This document shows, in pieces, positions 55,203 through 64,000 of a stretch of 64,000 nucleotides of DNA (positions within the stretch are counted from its first letter, which is position 1; each line of letters starts with the position of its first letter). The DNA is taken from positions 30,173,647-30,237,646 of the forward strand of contig CM036758.1 of assembly GCA_020796225.1 (NCBI GenBank), read 5' to 3'. A program made the translations under genes and the position numbers. Below the pieces are notes generated by a model. It was given only the letters and a program-made list of their open reading frames with translations. It did no database searches and had not been told where the DNA came from. Source of the DNA: Arion vulgaris. Its lineage: Eukaryota > Mollusca > Gastropoda > Stylommatophora > Arionidae.

Positions 55203-55379
55203 ATTAAAAAGAAGGTCGGTAGTAGAGATGAGTACCAGATCGATGAAGCCATCTGTGTTCTCAGGTCCTTGGCGTTAATCGAGTTGGGCGGTCACCGTCC
55301 AAAATAGACAGGTCAAAGGTTAGTAGAGCCTAACTCAAAGCAATGCTCTATTTATTTTTAGTCATGTTATCCCGCTCAT

Positions 55380-56280
55380 TAAGGAAGAAGGTGTCCCTGC
55401 TAGGAGGAGAAGATGAATACCATTATGGAAGAAGGTGTCCCTGCTAGGAGGAGAAGATGAATACCATTAAGGAAGAAGGTGTCCCTGCTAGGAGGAGAAG
55501 ATGAATACCATTAAGGAAGAAGGTGTCCCTGCTAGGAGGAGAAGATGAATACCATTATGGAAGAAGGCGTCCCTGCTAGGAGGAGAAGAAGAATACCATT
55601 ATGGAAGAAGGCGTCCCTGCTAGGAGGAGAAGATGAATACCATTAAGGAAGAAGGTGTCCCTGCTAGGAGAAGATGAATACCATTATGGAAGAAGGCGTT
55701 CCTGCTAGGAGGAGAAGAAGAATACCATTATGGAAGAAGGCGTCCCTGCTAGGAGGAGAAGATGAATACCATTATGGAAGAAGGCGTCCCTGCTAGGAGG
55801 AGAAGATGAATACCATTATGGAAGAAGGCGTTTCCTGTGAGGAGAAGAAGAATACCATATGGAAGAAGGCGTCCCTGCTAGGAGGAGAAGATGAATACCA
55901 TTATGGAAGAAGGCGTCCCTGCTAGGAGGAGAAGATGAATACCATTATGGAAGAGAGGGGTCCCTGCTAGGAGGAGAAGAAGAATACCATTATGGAAGAA
56001 GGCGTCCCTGCTAGGAGGAGAAGATGAATACCATTATGGAAGAAGGCGTCCCTGCTAGGAGGAGAAGAAGAATACCATTATGGAAGAAGGCGTCCCTGCT
56101 AGGAGGAGAAGAAGAATACCATTATGGAAGAAGGCGTCCCTGCTAGGGAGGAAGATGAATACCATTATGGAAGAAGGCGTCCCTGCTAGGAGGAGAAGAA
56201 GAATACCATTATGGAAGAAGGCGTCCCTGCTAGGAGGAGAAGAAGAATACCATTATAGATGGAGGTATCCCTGCTAGGAG
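55380..56280. repeat. 44-bp minisatellite derived from LINE-E, about 20 copies
   Basis: Unit: ATTATGGAAGAAGGCGTCCC, TGCTAGGAGGAGAAGATGAA, TACC. In one frame it encodes TIMEEGVPARRRR, the segment before the RPRKRWI block of the LINE-E tail that follows at once. Variants (GATG/GAAG, ATTA/TTAA) occur in runs. Confidence 0.95.
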
Positions 56281-56440
56281 GAGAAAAGGAAGACCACTGA
56301 AAAGATGGATTCGGGATGTAGCTGATGATTTTAGATGATGACTGCATAGGAGGGACATCTGGACGATGAGAGAAATTCCGAAGGACTGTTAAAGTGGCTA
56401 AGTTCTGCTCAGGACAAGCTATTTGATGACAGTTAGCCCT
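56280..56440 (+). mobile_element. LINE-E 3' tail
   Basis: Encodes GRPLKRWIRDVADD with shifts, then KFRRTVKVAKFCSGQAI, ending in CTATTTGATGAC. It matches 41230-41395. Confidence 0.82.
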
Positions 56441-56639
56441 CTCTTTCGATTGAAAGTTGGAAAAAAAACCCTCGCTATGAAAAACTTTATGCCCGGAAAA
56501 TCTGAATAGTTTTGAAGAAAGACCCAGTTTTTCCATACGGAGCTGGTCCATATGGATGTACACATAATAGATTTGCTATACCAATAATGATACATATTCT
56601 TAATACTAATCCATGGTTTCAATTGTTATGATTACTTTA

Positions 56640-57360
56640 CATTCGATACTCACTTTACTTTCTTCTTATTTTTCACCTTTCAGCTCCCAACGGAGCACAG
56701 GTCTTCAAACAAACTTATTCCAGCTCTTCCTCTCTCCTGCCATCCCTTCCAATTCTTTCTACGTTTTACCTATCCTTTTAATATCAGCCTCCAGCTCTCT
56801 TCTCCAGGTCTGTCTAGGCCTTCCCTACTCCTCTTTCCCTGCGGGTTCCAAAACAATGTCTGTCTTGAAATGCTTCCGGTCGATCTTCCGAATGTGTGTC
56901 CTATCCATCATCAGCGTCTCTTCATTAGCTCTTTCTCCACTGGTATCTTCTTTATTCTTTCTCTGAGTTCCTCGTTCGTAATCTTATCATACAATCTCAG
57001 TTTCTCTATTCTACGTAAACATCCATTTATAAAGGTCTGTAGTTTTCTTTTTGGCTTCTTTTGTTGTCTTCCATGTTTCCAAGCCATAGAACAGCACTGA
57101 CTTCACATTTGATTGAAAGATTCTCAACTTTGTGTTTATTTTGATCTTCTTTTACTTCTATATCTTACTCAATGCAATAAAGTTTCCCCTTGCTTTTTGT
57201 ATTCTTATCTTGACATCTTTGTTTGTTCCTCCTGCTGTGTCTATGTTGCTACCAAGGTATGTGTATGATTCTATATCTTGTAGAACTGTTTCCTCCAACA
57301 TAATCTGGTTTACATTTACTGCATTTATTCTCATGACCTTGGTCTTTCCTCTGTGTATTT
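56640..57360 (-). mobile_element. LINE-H 3' fragment
   Basis: On the minus strand: KIHRGKTKVMRINAVNVNQ, YTYLGSNIDTAGGTNKDVK, then a basic GRPRQTWRRELEAD and ELEGMAGERKSWNKFV. This is an RTE-like C-terminal region. It is continuous with the 27-bp array on its 5' side. Confidence 0.78.
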
Positions 57361-57897
57361 TCACAGGCGCCACAGGGTGTTCTATTTTCACAGGCGCCAC
57401 AGGGTGTTCTATTTTCACAGGCGCCACAGGGTGTTCTATTTTCACAGGCGCCACAGGGTGTTCTATTTTCACAGGCGCTACAGGTGTTCTATTTTCACAG
57501 GCGCCACAGGGTGTTCTATTTTCACAGGCGCCACAGGGTGTTCTATTTTCACAGGCGCCACAGGGTGTTCTGTTTTCACAGGCGCCACAGGGTGTTCTAT
57601 TTTCACAGGCGCCACAGGGTGTTCTATTTTCACAGGCGCCACAGGGTGTTCTATTTTCACAGGCGCCACAGGGTGTTCTATTTTCACAGGCCTCACAGGG
57701 TGTTCTATTTTCACAGGCGCCACAGGGTGTTCTATTTTCTACGGGCCACAGGGTGTTCTATTTTCACAGGCGCCACAGGGTGTTCTATTTTCACAGGCGC
57801 CACAGGGTGTTCTATTTTCACAGGCGCCACAGGGTGTTCTATTTTCACAGGCGCCACAGGGTGTTCTATTTTCACAGGCGCCACAGGGTGTTCTGTG
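57355..57897. repeat. 27-bp minisatellite next to LINE-H, 20 copies
   Basis: TATTTTCACAGGCGCCACAG plus GGTGTTC. On the minus strand it reads VKIEHPVAP and runs in frame into KIHRGKTKVM of LINE-H. Confidence 0.95.
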
Positions 57898-57944
57898 AAA
57901 GATTTATCTTCCGTATCCATATCCGCAGATATTTATGTATATCC

Positions 57945-58275
57945 TAAACTCTCAAAGAGTGAATTTTATATCTGCTCCCCCCTAGCGCCCTATCCTCACG
58001 TATCTTAAAGAGTTAATTTTCTATCTGCTCCCCCCTAGCGCCCTACCCTCACCTATCTTAAAGAGTGAATTTTATATCTGCTCCCCTCTAACGCCCTATC
58101 CTCACCTATCTTAAAGAGTGAATTTTATATCTGCTCCACCTTAGCGCCCTACCCTCACCTATCTTAAAGAGTGAATTGTCTATCTGCTTCCCCTAGCGCC
58201 CTACCCTAACCTATCTTAATGACTGAATTTTCTATCTGCTTCCCCCTAACGCCCTACCCCCCACCTATCTTAACC
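57945..58275. repeat. 53-bp minisatellite, 6 copies
   Basis: TTAAAGAGTGAATTTTATAT, CTGCTCCCCCCTAGCGCCCT, then ACCCTCACCTATC, with single-base variants. Confidence 0.94.
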
Positions 58276-58625
58276 GTGAGATATAGACAGGTTCATCGTA
58301 ATATCATCCCTACTTCCACTCGGTGTCCCTGATTGTCACCTCTTCTTGTACTTAACAGAGACAAGATTTCCAATAGCAACCCACTTTACTGTCTTAGACT
58401 CACAAAATGACTGGGACTGTCATACCAAGGCTTAGCTCGCTCCTCATAGAAAATTGCAATCAATAGCAATCTACAACTCTCGGCTTGTGTTACGACCCTC
58501 GGATTAAACGCTCGAGTACACGTCTATTCCATCATTTCTATCTCGTCTCATCTCTTGCACTTTCACAATGTTGCAATATAGACTCTAAACATTTCAATTT
58601 GGGCTCTTCAAATTTCACTTACCAT
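58275..58625. other. No recognisable feature
   Basis: Mixed-composition sequence between two arrays; no ORF or repeat family supported. Confidence 0.5.
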
Positions 58626-59150
58626 ATACAATTTGTAGTTATATAAAAGTTGTTCTATATTTTGTAGTTATATAAAAGTTGTTGTTCTATATTTTGTAGT
58701 TATATAAAAGTTGTTCTATATTTTGTAGTTATGTAAAAATTATTGCTCTCTAGTTTGTAGTTATATAAAAGTTGTTCTATATTTTGTAATTATATAAAAG
58801 TTATTGCTCTCTGGTTTGTAGTTATATAAATGTTATTGCTCTATAGTTTGTAGTTATATAAAAGTTATTGCTCTCTAGTTTGTAGTTATATAAAAGTTAT
58901 TGCTCTCTGGTTTGTAGTTATATAAAAGTTGTTGCTCTCTAGTTTGTAGTTATATAAAAGTTATTGCTCTCTGGTTTGTAGTTATATAAAAGTTGTTGCT
59001 CTCTGGTTTGTAGTTATATAAAAGTTGTTCTATATTTTGTAGTTATATAAAAGTTGTTGCTCTTTAGTTTGTAGTTATATAAAAGTTATCGCTCTATATC
59101 TTGTAGTTATGTATAAAAGTTGCTCTATATGTTGTAGTTATATATAAAAG
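58625..59150. repeat. 29- to 32-bp minisatellite, about 17 copies
   Basis: TTTGTAGTTATATAAAAGTT with alternating GTTCTATA and ATTGCTCTCTAG/GG linkers. Confidence 0.94.
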
Positions 59151-59370
59151 TTCTTCTGTAGTATGTAATGATATCGAGAGGAAGCCAAGTCCAATATCTA
59201 CTAGAGACATAACCAGTTGATGGAACAGAAGGACAGATAGTCGCTGTTCAAGGTGTGCGGCTACCATAACCTTGCGAGCTGCAATACCACGCTTGCAACA
59301 TTGTATAGTTTGTTCAATATGAGGTTTGACAGCTATACTGCGTTTAAATGTTTCCCAAGATAGCACATAA
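59150..59370 (-). mobile_element. LINE-C thumb fragment
   Basis: The minus strand encodes WETFKRSIAVKPHIEQ, CKRGIAARKVMVAAHLEQR and LVDIGLGFLSISL. It is the single-copy form of the segment that is tandemly repeated at 52430-53170. Confidence 0.8.
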
Positions 59371-59600
59371 TATCACATATAGCACATCATAGCACAGATA
59401 GTACATAATATCACAGATAGCACAGCATAGAACAGATATCACAGATAGTACATCATAGCACAGATATCACAGCATAGCACATATATCATAGCACATATAC
59501 TATAGCAGAGCATAGCATAGATATCACATCATAGCACAGATAGCATAGCACCGCATAGCACAGATAGTATAGCACAACATAGCATGATAGCCTGCCGAGC
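59370..59600. repeat. Degenerate CATAGCACAGATA repeats
   Basis: Irregular multiples of AGCACA, GATATCACA and CATAGCA. It starts at the AAGATAGCACAT end of the LINE-C piece, so it may have grown from it. Confidence 0.8.
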
Positions 59601-59672
59601 GTCATGATACTTTTCTTTCTATTTTCTCTTCGGTATTTTCTTTCCGACTATTTGCCATGACTTTATATAGAT

Positions 59673-59912
59673 GGGTGGCGTCTGTGGCCTAGGGGATAGT
59701 GACTCGGTCGATTAACTCCGACGTTCTGAGTTCGAATCACGCTGCGGATAATTTGATTGCAAATTGTTTCGCGTGGATTTTTACAAAAGGACAACGGCAC
59801 CACCCGTTCAGAAAGCAATGTCAAACTACTGAACGTAATAATGCCTAGAGAAATCACAAACAGCGTTAAAAGCTGGGGTTGATTCGCAAAGTCCTGTAAA
59901 TTAACTTTTTTT
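59673..59912 (+). mobile_element. tRNA-derived SINE (SINE-V family), 7-bp TSD
   Basis: Head GGCGTCTGTGGCCTAGGGGA with an A-box-like TGGCCTAGGGG and B box GTTCGAATCAC. The body has CAGAAAGCAATGTCAAACTA as in 8975-9182. TATAGAT flanks it at 59666-59672 and 59913-59919. Confidence 0.8.
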
Positions 59913-59987
59913 TATAGATATCTCTTTGCCATCTACCCTTGTTCAACTTTGTTGTTGTTCTTCTTCTTCTTCCAACGCTCTTCTTCT

Positions 59988-60530
59988 TCTTCTTCAGCGA
60001 TCTCTGGTCATGCGCTTAATTTACTGTGGACTACAAACTAGGCAGTCAGCTTCAGTTCTGTCAGATTTGCCCAAAGCTTTGTTTTCAGGTTGACTGGGTG
60101 TGGTCACATGTTGCTTCTCAGCTCCCCCAGGAGAGGACGGTCTTGCAGGACATGCTCTGGTGTCTGTTTCTCCTGCTGACACTGGCAGAGAGCCGTTTGA
60201 CTTATTCCTAGTCTATATAAGTGTTTGTTGAGTCTGCAGTGTCCGGGGCGTAGTCGAAATATAATGACCTGGCATGTTCTGCTTCGGTCTTTTACAAACA
60301 CTTACATAGACTAGGAATAAGTCAAACATCTCTCTGCTGGTGTCGGCAGGCGGAACAGACACCGGAGCATGTCTTGCCAGACTGTTCTCTCCTGGATGAG
60401 CTGAGAGGCGGCATGTAGCCACACTCAGTCGACCTGAACACTGAGCTTTGGGGAAACCTGAAGTTGACCGCCCAGTTTGTGGTCCACAGTAAATTAAGCG
60501 CATGACCAGCGATCGCTGAAGAAGAAGAAT
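59988..60530. repeat. Inverted repeat of two LINE-C tails
   Basis: Arms 59988-60228 and about 60297-60530 are diverged reverse complements around a spacer of about 68 bp. The left arm on the minus strand reads GHCRLNKHLYRLGISQT and TPEHVLQDRPLLGELRS; the right arm on the plus strand carries the same tail. Both outer ends carry (GAA)n tails, so two LINE-C ends lie head to head. Confidence 0.85.
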
Positions 60531-60852
60531 CAGTATCATCAATCACTAAATCCCAAGTCCCTTTCATTGGCCAGTAGCTAGCCGGTGTATCAAGAAGAAT
60601 GGTATCTGTCTCCAGGGGACACATTCTATTTCTGGGCACAATCTTCTCAAGTATTTTCTCATATACATTTTGCACTGTTGTTGATGGAGCTACTGAGCAC
60701 TCTATGTTCCTTCCCATGTTTACGAAGAGGTCGTGAATATACGTAGCGCCAATCCTCAGGTATCAAATTATTCTGTATATTCTTGTAGAAACCCATAACT
60801 ACCGCATTAATACCCATCTCGTTGAACTGTTTGATGGAGTAATACTATACAC

Positions 60853-61233
60853 CAGCGTTTCCCAAACTGGTGTCCACGGACCCCATGGGGTACTCACAAG
60901 GGGGTCATCAAGCACTTGAAGAAATAGTATCATCTTTGACAGTTCAAACAGAAAGATACATTTGAAAAACATGTATAAAGACAGGAGTAAACAAGTTCAG
61001 CTGCGAAATCAAAGGACTCGGATCAGACCAGAGTCTAAATATCTGACAGGATAAAATGAAAGATCATTTTGAAGTCTCCCGCAGTCTGAGAAATTGGAAC
61101 CAGTTTGACTGTTGGTGTGGTGTAATAATAACTCCATCGCTAGAAGATTTTCATTTATAGAAACTTTTGGGATCCGCGGCAGTAAATTTATTTAAAAGGT
61201 AGTTCGCGTTAATGCAAAGTTTGGGCACCGCTG
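60853..61233 (+). mobile_element. hAT-type MITE, 381 bp
   Basis: The ends CAGCGTTTCCCAAACT and AGTTTGGGCACCGCTG form terminal inverted repeats of the classic hAT form. Flanking 8-mers CTATACAC and CTGTACAT match at 6 of 8, a decayed TSD. No transposase ORF. Confidence 0.82.
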
Positions 61234-61331
61234 CTGTACATCATCAGTTGTGTCTAGTTTGAGTGCATTTAATGTATCATCGTTTGTTATGAAATCAGTA
61301 CAACATCTCCCATTATTAGTTATATTACGAA

Positions 61332-61567
61332 TGGGTCTCAGGGACTCGGTATCCTGCACCTGTGGAGCACCAAAGCAGTCCCCAGAGCACATCCTGCAAG
61401 ACTGCCCTAGTCTGAGTAGTGAGAGATTGGAGATCTGGCCAACAGAAACAACACTACAAGACAAACAATGGGGAACCGGTGAAGACCTGAAGCGCACCGC
61501 CCTATTTATGACACATACCGGAGTAGTCGCATAGCAAAAGTTGATCGCAGAAGAAGAAGAAGAAGTA
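61332..61567 (+). mobile_element. LINE-C 3' tail nested in LINE-C, 10-bp TSD
   Basis: Encodes MGLRDSVSCTCGAPKQSPEHI, DCPSLSSERLEIWP, FMTHTGVVA and ends in (GAA)n. ATATTACGAA flanks it at 61322-61331 and 61568-61577. It is antisense to its host copy. Confidence 0.87.
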
Positions 61568-61987
61568 ATATTACGAAGCGATCATTCATAATCTCATTGC
61601 TGTCATCACTGTTATCCTTTTATTTCTGAGTCACAGAACTTTGAAGGAACCTTTAACCTTGACCTGTCTCTGCTGTCAATAGTGAGAATGATGGGTCGCG
61701 TGAATTAGGAAATTACAGGCTGGTTACTCTTTTGTTCATTTAACGTTGAAACTGTCAGAATTGATGTAGTAACTTATCACAACAGACTTAAGTAATGAAA
61801 GCTTTCCATCATTAACCTCCTTGTTTCACTGACCAATTCTTAGAAACTATTCGGAGTTATGTATCGGACATCAGTCTTTTCATCCACATCTCACACATTA
61901 CTTGGTCTTTTCTTTCCTACTATTTGCCATGATTTTATATAGTTGTCTCTTTTACCAGCTACCTTTCTTCAACTTTGTCATTTTTCT

Positions 61988-62577
61988 TCTTCTTCCAACG
62001 CTACATATCGATCACTTGTTTACCACTCTTTGTGATTTGTATGTGATCCGAGTCTAAGAGTGATTGTACTTGTGAGAGTTATGTGACTACAGGTAGGCCA
62101 GCACATCCGATTTCTGCGACGCTTTTTATTTACTAGGGTAGCTTCGCAAGGGGAGCAGAGAATAGTAAATAATACTGATTTATTGAAAACAAATGTGGAG
62201 GTTTTAAATCAGGCCTGCACACAAAGAAACCTTATCAAAAGAATAAGAATTCGACAATCAAGGCTCTTCGGGCATATAATGCGAAGAGAAGGTTTAGAAC
62301 ATTTGGTGACAACAGGTAAAATTCAGGGAAGGAGAGATCGTGGAAGACAGAGGGGGAAGATGTTGGATGTCCTGACATCATGGTTCGACAAAATATCGAC
62401 GTCAGAACTGTGTACATGCACCAAGCAGAGAGAGAGAGTTGTGGAGAGAATGATCGCCTACACCGGCAGTCATAGCTCTTGATTGATTGAGCTTCCATAT
62501 GTCACTACCTCAGACGCCTATTACGCCTTGTAGGTAACAGTGTTACTATTCTTTGCTCCCATTGAGAGCCCTGGAAA
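61988..62577 (-). mobile_element. SINE-B copy split by a LINE-A tail
   Basis: The left part, 61988-62146, runs from CTTCTTCTTCCAACGCT to TTTACTAGGGTAGCTT. The right part, 62489-62577, resumes at AGCTTCCATATGTCACTACC. AGCTTC at both junctions may be the TSD. The LINE-A piece between them starts with 24 bp of SINE-B sequence in the opposite orientation. Confidence 0.78.
62172..62488 (+). mobile_element. LINE-A 3' tail
   Basis: A 99-codon frame encodes VEVLNQACTQRNLIKRI, RQSRLFGHIMRREGLEHL, GRRDRGRQRGKMLDVLTSW and ERMIAYTGS. It matches the C-terminus of LINE-A at 2520-2800 in a better preserved form. Confidence 0.82.
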
Positions 62578-62589
62578 CATACGGTCGAA

Positions 62590-62697
62590 CTTTGTCATTC
62601 CACCATTGTGGTTGTACCATTGTGGTTGTACCATTGTGTTTGTACCATTGTGTTTGTACCATTGTGGTTGCACCATTGTGGCTCCACCATTGTGTTT
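62590..62697. repeat. 15-bp repeat in LINE-C, about 7 copies
   Basis: TTGTACCATTGTGG/TT units. Unexpanded LINE-C at 54660-54700 has one CATTCCACCAGTGTGGTTG here, so the unit comes from that site. LINE-C-like sequence follows to about 62890. Confidence 0.8.
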
Positions 62698-62897
62698 GCA
62701 GGAAGGAAATCTAGCAGTCTTCTGTTTGACATTCTGTCGCAATATACATAACAGATTTTCACCATCACTTTGACATGTTGTTTAATGAAGGGTATTTATA
62801 CCTTCTGTGTCGCAAGGTGTTGTGCCCTTGTCAAGACGAACAACTCATTGTAGATGCTCGTTTTATTTACTATTTGATGACAAGCTTTCCTACTTCT

Positions 62898-63152
62898 TCT
62901 TGCAACGCTCCATATCGACCACTTGTTAACCACTCTGTGTGATTAGCATGTGATCTGAGCATAAGAGCGATTGTTCGTTGGGCCCGTTATGCGCCTACAA
63001 GTAGGCCAGCACATCCGGTTTCTGCAAGGCTTTTTATTTACTAGTGTAGCTTTTCTATGTTCTACATCAGTCGCCTCTTACGACATGCCTTGTAGGTTGC
63101 AGTGGTACTATTCTTTGCTTTCTTTGTGGGCCCCGGCACCACATGGGCGAAA
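62898..63152 (-). mobile_element. SINE-B copy, full length
   Basis: CTTCTTCTTGCAACGCTCC to CGGCACCACATGGGCGA with the TCGCCTCTTACGACATGCC core. Confidence 0.88.
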
Positions 63153-63194
63153 ACCCATCAAACAAAAGCAGAGTCAGTAGCAAAAATGAGTGAT

Positions 63195-63893
63195 TGTATC
63201 ACTCATCCATCTATCCTCGTCCATCCATCCATTTCCTTACTCTACTCTTCTCACCTTTCTTTCCCACACCTCTCTTTCTCCATCGCTGTCTCTCCTACTA
63301 CCTCTATCTCACATACTCCCTCCCCTCCACCTCTCTTTCTCCATCGCTGTCTCTCCTACTACCTCTATCTCACACACTCCCTCCACCTCTTTCTCCATCG
63401 CTGTCTCTCCTACTACCTCTATCTCACACACTCCCTCCACCTCTCTTTCTCCATCGCTGTCTCTCCTACTACCTCTATCTCACATACTCCCTCCATCTCT
63501 CTTCCTTCCTCCATCTCTCTTCCTTCCTCGCTATCTCTCCTACTACCTCTATCTCACATACTCCCTCTATCTCTCTTCCTTCCTCGCTATCTCTCCTACT
63601 ACCTCTATCTCACATACTCCCTCCATCTCTCTTTCTCCATCGCTGTCTCTCCTACACTCTATCTCACATACTCCCTCCATCTCTCTTCCTTCCTCGCTAT
63701 CTCTCCTACTACCTCTATCTCACCTCCCTCCACCTCTCTTCTCCATCGCTGTCTCTCCTACTACCTCTATCTCATACTCCCTCCATCTCTCTTCCTTCTC
63801 CTATCTCTCCTACTACTCTATCTCTCTTCCTTCCTTATCTATATTTTCTCTAGCCACCCCTTCCACTTCTTGCATCCCTGTCTCCCACATTTA
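63195..63893. repeat. Pyrimidine-rich minisatellite, about 57-bp unit
   Basis: CTCTCTTTCTCCATCGCTGT, CTCTCCTACTACCTCTATCT, CACATACTCCCTCCA repeat about eleven times. The + strand is almost pure C/T in most units. Confidence 0.93.
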
Positions 63894-63904
63894 TAGAACC
63901 ATTA

Positions 63905-64000
63905 TCATGCACTTGGTGAGTAACCATGTGTGCTTGATCTCTTTCTTACACAGGAAGATCTCAGCAGCAGTGCGACTCGTAGCATCAGCAGAGTCCCCGA
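63905..64000. repeat. Copy of the flank and left tip of the hAT MITE at 45009
   Basis: GAGTAACCATGTGTGCT...ACACAGGAAGATCTCAG matches 44955-45005, followed by a damaged terminal repeat (CAGTGCGACTCGT). The window ends before the rest can be seen. Confidence 0.75.

Larger units (their letters stand above)
60535..61960 (-). mobile_element. LINE-C fragment with two nested insertions
   Basis: On the minus strand it encodes DFITNDDTLNALKLDTTDD, SIKQFNEMGINAVVMGFYKN, HGKE and a degraded KGTWDLVIDD. It is parallel to 53510-54940. A hAT MITE (60853-61233) and a LINE-C tail (61332-61567) interrupt it. Confidence 0.72.

Overview
This window is eukaryotic (animal) nuclear DNA. It holds one recognisable host gene, with spliced coding exons, canonical GT..AG introns and a poly(A) signal. 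The rest is non-LTR retrotransposon (LINE) debris, SINEs, small DNA transposons, a Penelope-like fragment and long tandem arrays. The TE mix (RTE-like LINEs, RNase H-bearing LINEs, a GIY-YIG Penelope fragment, tRNA-headed SINEs, hAT and mariner MITEs) suits a marine invertebrate, perhaps a mollusc. The species cannot be proved from this sequence.

Left part (1-26.3 kb): the gene is a glyoxylate/hydroxypyruvate reductase (GRHPR, D-2-hydroxyacid dehydrogenase family) on the + strand. It has six coding exons (5842-6046, 7467-7549, 11108-11195, 14062-14237, 21130-21228, 25933-26262) that give an intact protein of about 326 residues. About 20 kb of intron separates them, nearly all of it TE-derived. 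Intron 4 carries a 4.8-kb nest: a LINE with its own target-site duplication (TSD), itself hit by three later insertions that each have a TSD. Intron 3 holds a hAT MITE with a perfect 8-bp TSD and a 1.5-kb foldback mariner. Intron 2 has a mariner MITE.

Right part (26.3-64 kb): no host gene is recognised. About 20 tandem arrays (units of about 13 to 94 bp) are interleaved with broken LINEs and SINEs. Over the whole window arrays take roughly 15 kb, nearly a quarter. Several arrays are clearly expansions of a piece of a neighbouring TE: LINE reverse transcriptase or tail sequence at 29.4, 40.4, 52.4, 55.4, 57.4 and 62.6 kb, and a SINE at 49.7 kb. The largest array (46482-48622, 18-bp unit) looks like an expanded pol III A-box region, because a perfect B box lies just after its last unit.

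Labels used here are local, not database names. LINE-A: RT with FIDYTKAFD, (GAT)n tail. LINE-B: C-terminal C2H2 finger. LINE-C: ends in a Cys-rich PEHVLQ-type tail and (GAA)n. LINE-D: about 3.2 kb, RTE-like, (GAA)n tail. LINE-E: YFGHI-type tail, (GAT)n. LINE-F: SDDAD/FSLDEEIN region. LINE-G and LINE-H: other 3' tails. LINE-R: RNase H-bearing pieces. SINE-A and SINE-B share a central core. SINE-III, IV, V and E have tRNA-like heads. Assignments rest on reading translations by eye; no database search was possible.
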